From Psychrobacter sp. PG1 (GTDB taxonomy: Bacteria > Pseudomonadota > Gammaproteobacteria > Pseudomonadales > Moraxellaceae): DNA of 64,000 nucleotides. Of this stretch, positions 1-8,704 are shown piece after piece. Below the pieces are notes generated by a model. That model did not search any database. It worked only from the letters and a program-made list of their open reading frames with translations, and was not told the origin of the DNA. Position numbers and translations under genes: made by a program. Position 1 is the first letter of the stretch. Every line of letters begins with the position of its first letter. The stretch covers positions 20,824 to 84,823 of the forward strand of contig NZ_JABUZG010000061.1 of NCBI RefSeq assembly GCF_014897815.1, read 5' to 3'.

Positions 1-1423
1 ACACATAGGGCAGCACAAAAAGTAGATGGGTAAAAGCCACATTAAAAAACGCCGTTTGATTATTCACCAGTTGCTGTAGCCATACTAAGCCAAATAAAAA
101 AGCAATACTGGGCACTAATAGCGGCAAATAGATAATTAAACTGGTAAATGTTGAAAGTGGCTTTTTACTTAATTGCTCAGCTTCTAAACACAATAAAGTC
201 AGCACAATGGCAAATATAGTACTCACGATACCGATTGTAATGGTATTAAATAGCGGCGTACCCATTTGCGTAAAGGCGCTTTGAAAATGTAATAACACTA
301 ACTGCTCTGGCAATACGGCGGGAAAGCGCCAAAAACCAGCCACTGACCACATTACCAGCCCAATGAGCGCTAGCAAGATAAAGCCAATCACCACAGCGGT
401 CAACGCTGCGGTGATTTTTTGCCATAGTGCATCGGCATAGCTGCGCTTGCCATTGACCAACGTACCATTAAAACAAGTTTTTATGATTCTCTCAGCACCA
501 AGCCACAAGGCGATTAAACTGCCCGTCAACGCCAGCTGTAATAATGCGCCCGCCGAGGCTTTTATACGTAAGTTTAAATCCACATCGTTAAACCATTGCA
601 TGATAGTAACCGCGAGCGTTGGCGGCGTGTTTGGACCCAATATCAATGGCATCTCTACGCTGGCACTGGCATAGGCCAGCACGGCTAAGATAGGCAAACG
701 TAAAAAAGGATAGAGGATAGGGAGTACCGCTTTAAAAAAGGCAGTAATGGGGTAATAGCCGAGATTTAGCGCGACTTTATACTGCTGACGTAGCTTTTTA
801 CCAAGCTCTGGTTGTGCCAAAGCACCTAGCGCCATTAATAATAAAAACGGCAGCTCTTTTAAGGTTAAACCCAAGGTAATGCTGATGCCGTAGGGGTCAT
901 GTGGAAATATACCGTCTGGAGCTAATTCCCAGCCACTTAGCCATGGTGATATAAGGCGTGAAAACATACCAGAAGGCGCAATTAAAAAACCAACCGCAAT
1001 GGCTGCTGCTGCATGAGGAATGACCAAGATTGGACTAAGCAAACGCTCAATACGGGTCAGCCAAACGCTATTAAAAAACGCCGCCAATATCATCAAGGTC
1101 ATGACAAAAGCGAGTAACGTGCTGATTAATCCAGTAGCGATGCTTAAAGCGACCATTTGAGTAAGACCAGGCGTCTGCCAGAGATCATGAAAGCCTTGTA
1201 GACTAACAGTCGTTTGCTCAAGTGCAGGCACCCAGCTAAAGGCAGGTAACAGCACGCACACCAAACCACCTAGTACCGGTAATATCAGTAGCAGCAGTAA
1301 AAATGTCGGACTCAAGGAGACGATACGCGTAAATAGATCTGTTTTATAAGGCGCGGTTATGCCAGTAATTGTTGCAGAATGGACTTTTTCCTTTGCCGTT
1401 TTATTATTAGTATTTTTACTCAT
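1..1423 (-). CDS. ABC transporter permease, YnjC-like (partial, runs off the left edge)
   Basis: Translating the minus strand from the ATG at 1423 gives an open frame of about 474 codons that reaches the window edge without a stop, so the C-terminus is missing. It is very hydrophobic and has two halves, each like a binding-protein-dependent permease unit. A first TM follows a short polar N-terminus, and the cytoplasmic loop reads ALGALAQPELGKKL, typical of the coupling region of YnjC/ThiP-type fused permeases. Its ATG overlaps the stop of the upstream substrate-binding gene (ATGA), which indicates translational coupling. Role: inner-membrane channel of an importer whose substrate is unknown. 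The ATPase (YnjD-like) would be expected just beyond the window. Family assignment rests on the neighbour and the two-fold permease layout. Confidence 0.8.
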   Translation of the reverse strand, partial: MSKNTNNKTAKEKVHSATITGITAPYKTDLFTRIVSLSPTFLLLLLILPVLGGLVCVLLPAFSWVPALEQTTVSLQGFHDLWQTPGLTQMVALSIATGLISTLLAFVMTLMILAAFFNSVWLTRIERLLSPILVIPHAAAAIAVGFLIAPSGMFSRLISPWLSGWELAPDGIFPHDPYGISITLGLTLKELPFLLLMALGALAQPELGKKLRQQYKVALNLGYYPITAFFKAVLPILYPFLRLPILAVLAYASASVEMPLILGPNTPPTLAVTIMQWFNDVDLNLRIKASAGALLQLALTGSLIALWLGAERIIKTCFNGTLVNGKRSYADALWQKITAALTAVVIGFILLALIGLVMWSVAGFWRFPAVLPEQLVLLHFQSAFTQMGTPLFNTITIGIVSTIFAIVLTLLCLEAEQLSKKPLSTFTSLIIYLPLLVPSIAFLFGLVWLQQLVNNQTAFFNVAFTHLLFVLPYV

Positions 1424-2727
1424 GGGCTAACCCCATAACGCGCTTGCCAGCCTTGCATAATGGCATCAACCCAGCTTGGATGTGGTTCACTCACGGTACG
1501 TTTGATGCTATCAAAAGGCAGGGCGCTAGGGTGTGGTTTATTGTCTTTGAATAGCGCTTGTTGTTCAGGATTGAGCGTAGAGAGAACAAGTACGGTTTTA
1601 TCACCCCATATATCAGGGGTTTGCTTTTTGGCCTGTGCTTCTGGGCTCATCAAAAAGTTTGCCACTAGCTGTGCGGCTTGCGGATGGCTGGCGTTATAAG
1701 GAATGGCCACAAAATGGGTGTTACTTAAGCTGCCATCACTCATGGCATAGCTACGAATGCTCTCGGGTAAATCATAACGCTGCACGGCCGCTGGTACTTC
1801 AGGTGCAGAAAAAGTAAAGGCCAGACTCAGCTCGGTATCATCGACCAAGCGCCGCATGTGTGCGCCCGTTTGCACAAATTGCTCACCCTTACGCCATAGA
1901 GTGGGATGTAAGTCATCTAAAAATGCCCATAAAGGGGCTAATACCATATCTGTATTTTGCTCAGTGGCTGGCAGGTTGAGCTGTGCCTTGATGTTTTTGC
2001 CTATCTTAGCATCCTGATTTTCGTGCAGCATGACTAAGGCATACTTTAAAAAGCTCATTCCTAAAAAGTCAGGTGGCTTTGGATAGCTAAAACGCCCGGG
2101 GTTTTGCGCTGTCCAATTGACTAGCTCATTTAAAGTGGTTGGTGGCTTGTCAGTTGATAAGCTGTCGTAATAAAAGGTCAACGCAGCTTGTCCCCATGGC
2201 GCTTCCATGCCGTTGGTCGGCACACCAAAATCAAAGTTAACCGCAGGATTGTTCTCTGGATCGGTCAAGGCAAAGTTAGGGAGCTTATTCGCCCATTGTT
2301 TGAGTAATAATGAATTCTCACTCATGGTGGCAAAGTTTGCGCCATTTATCCAGATGAGATCAACGCTGCCTTTATCGTTGTTATTGGCAGATTTTTCTGC
2401 AAGTACACGGCTAACGGCTTCACTGGTGTCGCTCAATTTCACATGAACCAAGTTAATATTATATTTATCATCGACTTGCTTGGCAGCCCACTGTAGATAG
2501 GCGTTGATCTGTGGATCACCGCCCCATGCATAAAAGTAGACGTCTTGGTTTTCCCCTTGCGCCTCTATTTGCTGCCAAGATGATAAATTTTGATTAAGGT
2601 TACCAGTAGTGGGTGAGGCAGTGCTTGCTGATATACCAACACAAATGCTAAGCACCATAGCATAGGCGCTATAGCGGCTTAGGTTTTTTAACGCGGTCAA
2701 AGCGGGCAGAGATTTGATAACGTACAT
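1420..2727 (-). CDS. ABC transporter periplasmic substrate-binding protein, YnjB-like
   Basis: 435 aa. The N-terminal stretch to about residue 38 is a signal-peptide-like segment (hydrophobic AMVLSICVGISASTA). The mature part begins with the FYAWGGDPQINAYLQW region and continues with DLIWINGANF, which I recognise from the YnjB branch of extracellular solute-binding proteins (family 1 type). It should bind a small solute in the periplasm and hand it to the permease that overlaps its stop codon. The gene lies 51 bp downstream of the membrane/flavoenzyme fusion, on the same strand, so the three genes probably form one operon. E. coli places ynjABCD next to TVP38-family ydjX/ydjZ genes, so this neighbourhood seems conserved. 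The ligand is not known; a thiamine- or metal-type substrate would be guesswork. Confidence 0.85.
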   Translation of the reverse strand: MYVIKSLPALTALKNLSRYSAYAMVLSICVGISASTASPTTGNLNQNLSSWQQIEAQGENQDVYFYAWGGDPQINAYLQWAAKQVDDKYNINLVHVKLSDTSEAVSRVLAEKSANNNDKGSVDLIWINGANFATMSENSLLLKQWANKLPNFALTDPENNPAVNFDFGVPTNGMEAPWGQAALTFYYDSLSTDKPPTTLNELVNWTAQNPGRFSYPKPPDFLGMSFLKYALVMLHENQDAKIGKNIKAQLNLPATEQNTDMVLAPLWAFLDDLHPTLWRKGEQFVQTGAHMRRLVDDTELSLAFTFSAPEVPAAVQRYDLPESIRSYAMSDGSLSNTHFVAIPYNASHPQAAQLVANFLMSPEAQAKKQTPDIWGDKTVLVLSTLNPEQQALFKDNKPHPSALPFDSIKRTVSEPHPSWVDAIMQGWQARYGVSP

Positions 2728-2778
2728 TTAAGTTTCCGTTATGATGATATGTTTTTAGCGCAGTGAATAAAAACCCAG

Positions 2779-4965
2779 CTAACCTCGACGCCATGTATGG
2801 TATTTCTCAAGCCAGTTTAATATCGTTTCGGGCGCATGATTACGTTTCCATTCACCAGCCGCGTATTTATTAGCCTCTGCCCACGTTGGATACATATGGA
2901 TAGTGCCAAGTATTTTATTCAGCCCTAAACCGTGCTTCATCGCCAGTATGAATTCTGGCATTAAATCCCCAGCATGTTCAGCGACGATGGTCACGCCAAG
3001 TATTTTATCTTTGCCTTTAGGGGTAATGACTTTGATAAAACCATGATTGGCACTTTCCGTCACCGCGCGATCTAAATCTTTAAAGTCGTAGCGGGTAATT
3101 TCAAAATCGATGCCTTTTTCAATAGCTTCTTGCTCATTTAAGCCCACGCGTGCGACTTCTGGATCGATAAAGGTCGTCCACGGAATCACGCGGTAATCTA
3201 CTTTAAATTTCTTTAGATGTCCAAATAAACCATTTACGGCAGCGTACCATGCCTGATGGGAGGCCACATGGGTAAATTGATAAGGACCAGCGACATCACC
3301 AGCGGCGTAGATATTAGGGTAAAGGGTTTCTAAATAGTCATCGGTATCAATCGTACGCTCCGTTTCGATGCCCAAATCTTCAAGACCATATCCTTCTAAG
3401 CGGGCACTACGTCCAACGGCACAAAGCAATTCGTCATATTCAATAGCGATTTCTTGCTTGTTCTGACGGTCTTGCTTAACGGTACTGTCGCCTTGCACTT
3501 CAACGATAATGAACTTTTTACCATCGCGAGTTTCACAGCGAATCGCTTGATGCGAGGTTAAAACGTTTACGCCGCTCTCAATGAGGACTTTCTGCGCAAA
3601 TTCTGAGACTTCCACGTCTTCTTTTTTCATGAGACGCGCGCTTCTTTCGATCTGGGTGACATTTGAGCCTAAGCGTGCAAAAGCTTGTGCCAGCTCAGAG
3701 CCGATTGGTCCGCCGCCAAGGACGACCAGCTTTTTCGGCGCTTCTTCTAATTCGGAAAATTTATTCCATATGGTATCGCTGGTCACGTAGCCCGTTTCTT
3801 CCAAACCCGGCAAATCTGGGATAAATGGGCGCGCACCAGTAGCGATAACGATGGAACGTGCGGTTAGAGTTTGCGTGCCGCCATCGTTTAGCGCAATCTC
3901 TACCGTCCACGGGTCGATGAATTTGGCATAACCTTTTAATACTTCGACACCCAAGTCCGTATAACGCTCGACGCTGTCGTTTGGGGCGATGTCAGCGATG
4001 ACTTTATGGATGCGGGTCATGACGTTCTTAAATGAAAATTCTGGTGGGGTATTTTCCAAGCCATAACGCTCACCATTGCGCATTTGTTCTGCCACTTTTG
4101 CGCTTTTAATCAGTGCTTTACTGGGTACACAGCCATAGTTTAAGCAGTCACCGCCCATCTCGCCCGCTTCGATTAAGGTTACTTTTGCTCGGACGGTCGC
4201 CGCGATATAGCTAGTGACTAGCCCGCCAGCACCTGCGCCAATCACGATCATGTTCCGATCGAATTTTTTAGGTTTGCTATAGTTTTTATAGACGCGGCGT
4301 TTTTTTAGCATATTTAATATGCCTTTTGCTATTAATGGGAAGAAACCTAACAACGCAAATGAGACAATCAAATTAAACGATAAAATCCCCGACAAACTGT
4401 CAATTTGCGCCAATTGCGTACCAGCATTGACATATACGAAGGTGCCAGCGAGCATACCGATTTGGCTTACCCAGTAGAATGTCCTCGCTTTAATCGCGGT
4501 GACACCCATCAATAGGTTAATCAAAAAGAAAGGAAATATCGGCACTAAGCGTAGGGTAAATAAGTAAAATCCGCCTTCTTTTTCGACGCCAGCATCAATG
4601 GCTGCTAAGCGCTCAGGAAAGCGCTGTTTAATCGTATCACGCAGTAAATAACGTGAGGTTAGAAAGGCGAGTGTCGCACCAATACTTGAGGCAAATGAGG
4701 CGACCAGTAACCCTTGCCATAAACCAAATAATGCACCAGCTGCCAGAGTCAAAATAGCGGCACCCGGTAAGGATAGGGCGGTGACGACGACATAAAGTAA
4801 AAAGAATCCACCGATAATCAATAATGGTGATTGCGCTTTGTAGTCGTTAAATTGCGTCATCGACCCTTTTAAACCGTCAAGCGTCAATAATTGATTGAGG
4901 TCAAAGTAGAAAAAGCTTGCTGCTAATATTAATATTAACAGTATTAACAATATTCTTTTAATCAT
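2779..4965 (-). CDS. Fusion: TVP38/TMEM64 (DedA-like) membrane domain + mercuric-reductase-like FAD disulfide oxidoreductase
   Basis: 728 aa. Residues 1-220 form a membrane module of the TVP38/TMEM64 (VTT/SNARE-associated) family: several TM segments with the typical LPGAAILTLAAGALFG stretch (67-81) and the RLVPIFPFFLIN stretch (139-150). After a basic linker (KKRRVYKNYSKPKK) the rest is a class I pyridine nucleotide-disulfide reductase. It has the FAD-binding GAGAGG at 243-248, the redox pair C274/C279 within GGDCLNYGCVPSK, an NAD(P)-binding GGGPIGSE, the AAGDVAG FAD motif and the C-terminal HMYPTWAEA histidine loop that completes the active site of the dimer partner. The NmerA metal-binding domain and the C-terminal Cys pair of true MerA are absent, so mercury reduction is unlikely. 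The natural substrate is unknown. It is first in the operon with the YnjB/YnjC importer. Confidence 0.88.
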   Translation of the reverse strand: MIKRILLILLILILAASFFYFDLNQLLTLDGLKGSMTQFNDYKAQSPLLIIGGFFLLYVVVTALSLPGAAILTLAAGALFGLWQGLLVASFASSIGATLAFLTSRYLLRDTIKQRFPERLAAIDAGVEKEGGFYLFTLRLVPIFPFFLINLLMGVTAIKARTFYWVSQIGMLAGTFVYVNAGTQLAQIDSLSGILSFNLIVSFALLGFFPLIAKGILNMLKKRRVYKNYSKPKKFDRNMIVIGAGAGGLVTSYIAATVRAKVTLIEAGEMGGDCLNYGCVPSKALIKSAKVAEQMRNGERYGLENTPPEFSFKNVMTRIHKVIADIAPNDSVERYTDLGVEVLKGYAKFIDPWTVEIALNDGGTQTLTARSIVIATGARPFIPDLPGLEETGYVTSDTIWNKFSELEEAPKKLVVLGGGPIGSELAQAFARLGSNVTQIERSARLMKKEDVEVSEFAQKVLIESGVNVLTSHQAIRCETRDGKKFIIVEVQGDSTVKQDRQNKQEIAIEYDELLCAVGRSARLEGYGLEDLGIETERTIDTDDYLETLYPNIYAAGDVAGPYQFTHVASHQAWYAAVNGLFGHLKKFKVDYRVIPWTTFIDPEVARVGLNEQEAIEKGIDFEITRYDFKDLDRAVTESANHGFIKVITPKGKDKILGVTIVAEHAGDLMPEFILAMKHGLGLNKILGTIHMYPTWAEANKYAAGEWKRNHAPETILNWLEKYHTWRRG

Positions 4966-5225
4966 AAAATATCCGGCTAATTAGTAGAGCGAAGGCTAAA
5001 GTCATCGTCATTCTTTTATGATTAAGAACCTTGACCATGTTAGTGGTAATGACAAGTTAGTGGTAACGACAATTGCGTTAAGTTTTTTGCATGGTTTGTG
5101 CATTTATATACAATAAAACAGCTCACTCAGTAGTCTTCATAGTATAGAGCTTGAGTTTCGTAGGCTAGTATTTATATTCTTGCATGTTCAATCCAGCCCA
5201 ATCTAACGACAAACATGACTGATGT

Positions 5226-5630
5226 TTAGGCTAAAGAAACTTTTTTGCCCAAGGTTAAGGTATCCCAATCTCTCATTAAGAAAAGCGCCAAACACGCAGC
5301 CAACATCGGCCATGCTGCAAAGAACAACAAGTTATCAAAAGGCTTGAGGTATAAGCCGAAGGTTGAGAACGTCGAAATCGCATGAAGTAGCAAGATGATG
5401 GCGTAAGTCCAAGTTTTGAATAATCCTGTGACAAACAATAGAATGAGGATGAATTGAGCCGCGCCAATGACATAAAACACGGTGTCGCCTATACTTTCAA
5501 AACCATAAAAACTAGAAAAAACGCCTGCGGCATGATCAGGATTAATCAGCTTATCTAAAGTCCAGACTAAAAAAACAATGAAAATACCCAGTCGAAGCAA
5601 TAACAGTGAAAGAGGGAGATGTTTTGGCAT
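5226..5630 (-). CDS. DoxX-like small integral membrane protein
   Basis: 134 aa with four hydrophobic segments (about residues 5-25, 48-68, 73-95, 100-118) and little else, the layout of DoxX/DoxD-family proteins. The first TM carries the family-like LLLRLGIFIVFLVWTLDK pattern. It is a single gene on the minus strand, preceded by 377 bp with no recognisable gene and followed by a 260-bp spacer before the flavoenzyme fusion, so it is probably a separate unit. Some DoxX proteins take part in thiol/oxidative stress complexes, but nothing here shows that. Function is unassigned beyond the family. Confidence 0.7.
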   Translation of the reverse strand: MPKHLPLSLLLLRLGIFIVFLVWTLDKLINPDHAAGVFSSFYGFESIGDTVFYVIGAAQFILILLFVTGLFKTWTYAIILLLHAISTFSTFGLYLKPFDNLLFFAAWPMLAACLALFLMRDWDTLTLGKKVSLA

Positions 5631-6007
5631 AAGTTATTTCTTCTTAATAAGCGTTAAAAGTGAGTGCAAAAGAGCTTAGCAAGTCTAATTAATGAAATAT
5701 ATGGCAATGACTACTATTGTCAGGCAGTAAGCATGAATAAAGTGTTTATTTTGAGTGATTACTCAAAATTAGATAAAATACTAACGCTCAGTAGGTCAAT
5801 AAACCGCATTGTAGTTGTTATTGAATGGTTGTTCGAGTTCGTAGCCTCAAGCATGCTACTGTTCGAGAGTATCGTTACGTTTTTCAACCAAAGCAGCAAT
5901 GCTAGGTTAAAGGTGGTCGCTTTTCGTACAATAAAAAGCCCTTCATAGACTGATATAGTTCATGAAAGGCTTTTGGCTGACATCATAAGTGTGGTGAAAT
6001 TGAACGG
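5631..6007. other. Intergenic region without a convincing gene
   Basis: This 377-bp stretch lies upstream of the DoxX-like gene and downstream of the DUF2058 gene. A 94-codon open frame at 5664-5948 has no ribosome-binding site and no protein-like composition, and it runs into the terminator hairpin, so I do not call it. The only structured element I see is the terminator at 5934-5974. Confidence 0.5.
5934..5974 (-). terminator. Rho-independent terminator after the DUF2058 gene
   Basis: The arms AAAAGCC and CTTCAT pair with ATGAA and GGCTTTT across an interior loop. The hairpin lies 34 bp beyond the minus-strand stop at 6008 and ends in a run of T on that strand. Confidence 0.65.
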
Positions 6008-6541
6008 TTACCACATCAAGTCGTCTGGAATCACATAGGCGGCATAAGGATCATCTTCTGCTAGTACTTCTTCTGATGTATCGTTAGACACGACCATGAA
6101 GCCCTCCATTTTTGCATCGATGCGATCTGCCAACGGACGAGGAAGTAGGGCATAGCCTTCTTCTAGTCGTGCAATCACCACATGACCGGCGACGATTTGG
6201 TCATATAGTTTTTGAGTGACAAAGATTTTTTTAACCTTAGCATTATCGACAAATTGATAATTAAAATCGCCATTGGTATCGGCAATCTGATGCTGCTTAA
6301 TCATCTGTACGATATTGGCCTTGAGCATCTTCTCTTCTAAAATACGTTGCTTTTCTTGATTGAGCTTTTGATCTTTCTCTAGTTTTTTCGCTTGGGCTTC
6401 TGCCAACGCTTTTTTCGCTTGCATGCTTTCTGAGTCACCAGTACGCTTGGCATGCTGAGTCTGCTTGCTGATTTTCTTGGCTTTTTTGCTATCCACCAAT
6501 CCCGCTTTTAACAACTGAGCCTGTAGGGCATTTTTTGCCAT
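6008..6541 (-). CDS. DUF2058 domain protein (YaiL-like)
   Basis: 177 aa. It starts MAKNALQAQLLKAGLV followed by a Lys/Ala/Glu-rich helix (residues 15-85, strongly charged and likely coiled coil). A compact C-terminal domain follows, with the pattern NFQF-like YQFVDNAKVKKIFV and a conserved GYALLPRPLADRI. This is the organisation of DUF2058, found in many gammaproteobacteria (E. coli YaiL), sometimes labelled nucleoprotein/polynucleotide-associated. The molecular role is not established. It is a monocistronic gene with a clear terminator, transcribed away from the universal stress protein gene. Confidence 0.85.
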   Translation of the reverse strand: MAKNALQAQLLKAGLVDSKKAKKISKQTQHAKRTGDSESMQAKKALAEAQAKKLEKDQKLNQEKQRILEEKMLKANIVQMIKQHQIADTNGDFNYQFVDNAKVKKIFVTQKLYDQIVAGHVVIARLEEGYALLPRPLADRIDAKMEGFMVVSNDTSEEVLAEDDPYAAYVIPDDLMW

Positions 6542-6737
6542 AATTCCATCACCTAGATAAGGATACTTAAATCATAAATGCTAAAAAACCATTGTAGCAA
6601 AATTCGCTACGGCATGTTGTTAGACGATGACAAGACTTTTTTTAATTATGGTAGAAGTGGGCACACATCGCTGGCTGAAGCCGTTTAAATTGGTTATTAT
6701 CAAGGCAATGGATACGCTTTTTTTGCCGTTACATTTT

Positions 6738-6801
6738 TTGGTAACTATGTTCATTGGTAACTATGTTCATTGGTAACCATGTTTTTCGGTGACCATATTT
6801 A
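6738..6801. repeat. Four tandem copies of a 16-bp unit upstream of the usp gene
   Basis: Unit TTGGTAACTATGTTCA. Copies 1 (6738-6753) and 2 (6754-6769) are identical. Copies 3 (6770-6785) and 4 (6786-6801) decay progressively but keep the GGTnACCAT core. The array ends about 50 bp before the usp start, in its promoter region, inside the 313-bp divergent spacer to the DUF2058 gene. No other structure is evident in that spacer. A period of 16 bp is more than one helical turn, so it is unlikely to be a phased operator array; slippage expansion is the simplest origin. Confidence 0.85.
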
Positions 6802-6854
6802 TAGTGGGTATAGAAAGCTGTATAGGGTTAAATCGTTAAATTTAAGGACGGAAT

Positions 6855-7718
6855 ATGACAACATCACAGCACATTTTAGCCTGTATAGACGGCTCGGCAG
6901 TGACTGAATCGGTTTGTGACTATGCAGCATGGTATGCCAGTAAGTTAAATTTACCCGTAGCGTTGTTGCATGTGAGTGAGGTTCCAGCCTCGACCAGACG
7001 CGATTTGTCAGGCGCAATAGGAGTCAATAGCCGCCAGTTTTTATTGGAGGAATTGACACAGTTAGACGAGCAAAGAGCGAAGGTGGTGAACAGTTATAGC
7101 AATGCTTTGGTACAAGATGCAAAAAGCCATATTCAAGGTAACTTTACTCAGGTCGATATTCGTATCTATCAACGTCGCGGCAAGCTGTTACCTGCCATTG
7201 AGCATTTTAAAGCAGAAAATCGTGCCATCGTCATGGGACGCCGAGGTGAAGATCACAAAAGCAGCCGTATTAATATCGGTAGCCAAATCGAAACCGTTGC
7301 CCGCGCATCTGACGTTCCTATATTGATTTGCTCAGAGACGTTCAAAGAGCCTAGCTCATATATGATAGCTTTTGATGGTAGTAAAACGGCTATTAAAGCA
7401 GCATGGATGGTTGCGAGGAGTCCTGTATTAAAAGGATTACAAGGTCATATCGTCATGATAGGCAATCATAACGACGCGTCAAAACAAAGCTTAAGCGCCG
7501 CAGCGGCACAATTGGAGGACGCAGGTTTTAGCGTCGCGGCACATCATTTATCTGCCTCCGATGCCGTCGACGGCTTGTTAAGGTTTCAGATAGAAAACAA
7601 CATTGATATCATGGTAGTGGGTGCTTATGGACATTCGAAATTGCAACAATTATTTCTTGGTAGTACCACGACAGAAATTATCGCCAGCACGCTATCTCCT
7701 GTGATTTTATTACGTTGA
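6855..7718 (+). CDS. Universal stress protein, tandem UspA domains
   Basis: 287 aa with two UspA folds (about 1-147 and 153-287). Each half carries the ATP-binding signature. Domain 1 has GRRGEDHKSSRINIGSQIE and domain 2 has GAYGHSKLQQLFLGSTTTE, matching the family pattern G-x2-G-x9-G-(S/T). This predicts a soluble ATP-binding stress protein of the UspE-like tandem class. AAGGACGG just before the ATG at 6855 is the ribosome-binding site. The gene stands alone, and the repeat array at 6738-6801 sits in its promoter. The precise stress is not evident from the sequence. Confidence 0.9.
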   Translation: MTTSQHILACIDGSAVTESVCDYAAWYASKLNLPVALLHVSEVPASTRRDLSGAIGVNSRQFLLEELTQLDEQRAKVVNSYSNALVQDAKSHIQGNFTQVDIRIYQRRGKLLPAIEHFKAENRAIVMGRRGEDHKSSRINIGSQIETVARASDVPILICSETFKEPSSYMIAFDGSKTAIKAAWMVARSPVLKGLQGHIVMIGNHNDASKQSLSAAAAQLEDAGFSVAAHHLSASDAVDGLLRFQIENNIDIMVVGAYGHSKLQQLFLGSTTTEIIASTLSPVILLR

Positions 7719-7743
7719 AAACTCGGTAAGGTTTATAATAGCG

Positions 7744-7765
7744 AGGTGCAATCATTGCGCCTTTA
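7744..7765 (+). terminator. Weak hairpin after usp
   Basis: AGGTGCA and TGCGCCT pair around a 5-nt loop, followed by only TTT. It lies 26 bp after the usp stop. A weak terminator is possible. Confidence 0.35.
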
Positions 7766-7842
7766 GCTGTCGATAACGTTCAGTGAGCATATCTGACGTT
7801 TGCTAAAGGATCATCTCATCATACTATTTTTGGACATGGTTT

Positions 7843-8511
7843 ATGCTTATTAATGCAGACTTTACTCGCCGCGCTGCCCTTATACCTGAGCAACACCAGT
7901 GGATTAAGTCACCACAAAATGGGGTAGAGCGCGTGATGCTTGACCGTGTGGGTGCAGAAAAAGCACGTGCCACTAGCCTTGTACGCTATGCGCCCAATTC
8001 TTATTTTCCGCATCATCTACATCCGGGTGGTGAAGAGATTTTAGTATTGTCAGGTACTTTTTCTGCAGATGACAAACATTACCCAGCAGGTTGGTATTTG
8101 CGCAATCCACCGACCTCAGGACACAAGCCCTATAGTGATGAAGGCGCAGTGATTTTCGTCAAGCTACGCCAAATGCCAACTGATGAACCTCATTATGTGG
8201 CTATCGATACTAAAGATAAGGCTCATTGGCAACAGCAGGGCAGCCGTGATGTTTGTCCTCTATTCTCAGGTGATAATGAGCAAGTGAGTTTGCAGCGTAT
8301 CAAGGCAGGCGAGTTACTGTTTAATGAGGCAGTCTGTGGCGGTGCAGAAATACTGGTATTAGCAGGCGAGTTGATAGATGAGGGTCAAGTTTATCAGCGC
8401 GGCGGCTGGATACGTCTGCCAGCAGGTGAGCATGCGCAAATACAGGCAGGATCTGAAGGAGCTACAGTGTATCTCAAGACAGGGCATTTAATGCAAGTGA
8501 TAGGGTTGTAA
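7843..8511 (+). CDS. Double-cupin protein (ChrR-like cupin)
   Basis: 222 aa containing two cupin barrels in tandem. The first (about 25-112) has the metal-type motif HHLHPGGEEILVLSG (His, His and Glu ligands) and the family-like PAGWYLRNPP. The second (about 125-215) is degenerate, with GGAEILVLAGE but without the His pair. This is the cupin of the ChrR/anti-ECF sigma group, but the N-terminal zinc-binding anti-sigma domain is missing and no ECF sigma gene is adjacent. An anti-sigma role is therefore unlikely; an enzyme or sensor cupin binding a divalent metal is more plausible. It is monocistronic, followed by a perfect stem-loop at 8531-8552. Confidence 0.75.
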   Translation: MLINADFTRRAALIPEQHQWIKSPQNGVERVMLDRVGAEKARATSLVRYAPNSYFPHHLHPGGEEILVLSGTFSADDKHYPAGWYLRNPPTSGHKPYSDEGAVIFVKLRQMPTDEPHYVAIDTKDKAHWQQQGSRDVCPLFSGDNEQVSLQRIKAGELLFNEAVCGGAEILVLAGELIDEGQVYQRGGWIRLPAGEHAQIQAGSEGATVYLKTGHLMQVIGL

Positions 8512-8530
8512 GGGTAGTGATCACATTTTA

Positions 8531-8552
8531 TGAGCAGCTCACCAGCTGCTCA
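8531..8552. other. Perfect stem-loop after the cupin gene
   Basis: TGAGCAGCT pairs perfectly with AGCTGCTCA around CACC, 20 bp after the stop at 8511. There is no clear T-run, so it may act as an mRNA 3' stabiliser or weak terminator. Confidence 0.5.
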
Positions 8553-8704
8553 TATTCTACAATGTCACTATATTTTGTCACCATACTTTTATTTAGCCAA
8601 CAAAAGTATATAAGCAGTGGGGTAATGATTAGTAATGCAAAATTTATCAATCATTATTTAAACCGCTTTCAAAATAGTTCAAAAATACAAAACGTCATTG
8701 CTCA

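Noticed and set aside
447..674. Plus-strand 75-codon open frame
   Set aside because: It lies wholly inside the minus-strand YnjC-like permease frame, with no ribosome-binding site.
2779..4965. Calling the flavoenzyme a mercuric reductase (MerA)
   Set aside because: The heavy-metal-binding N-domain and C-terminal Cys pair are absent, and no mer genes are near.
5664..5948. Plus-strand 94-codon frame between DoxX-like and DUF2058 genes
   Set aside because: No site for translation, no recognisable sequence, and its end runs into the terminator hairpin of the opposite gene.
7843..8511. ChrR anti-sigma factor
   Set aside because: The zinc-binding anti-sigma domain and an ECF sigma partner are both missing, so only cupin is claimed.
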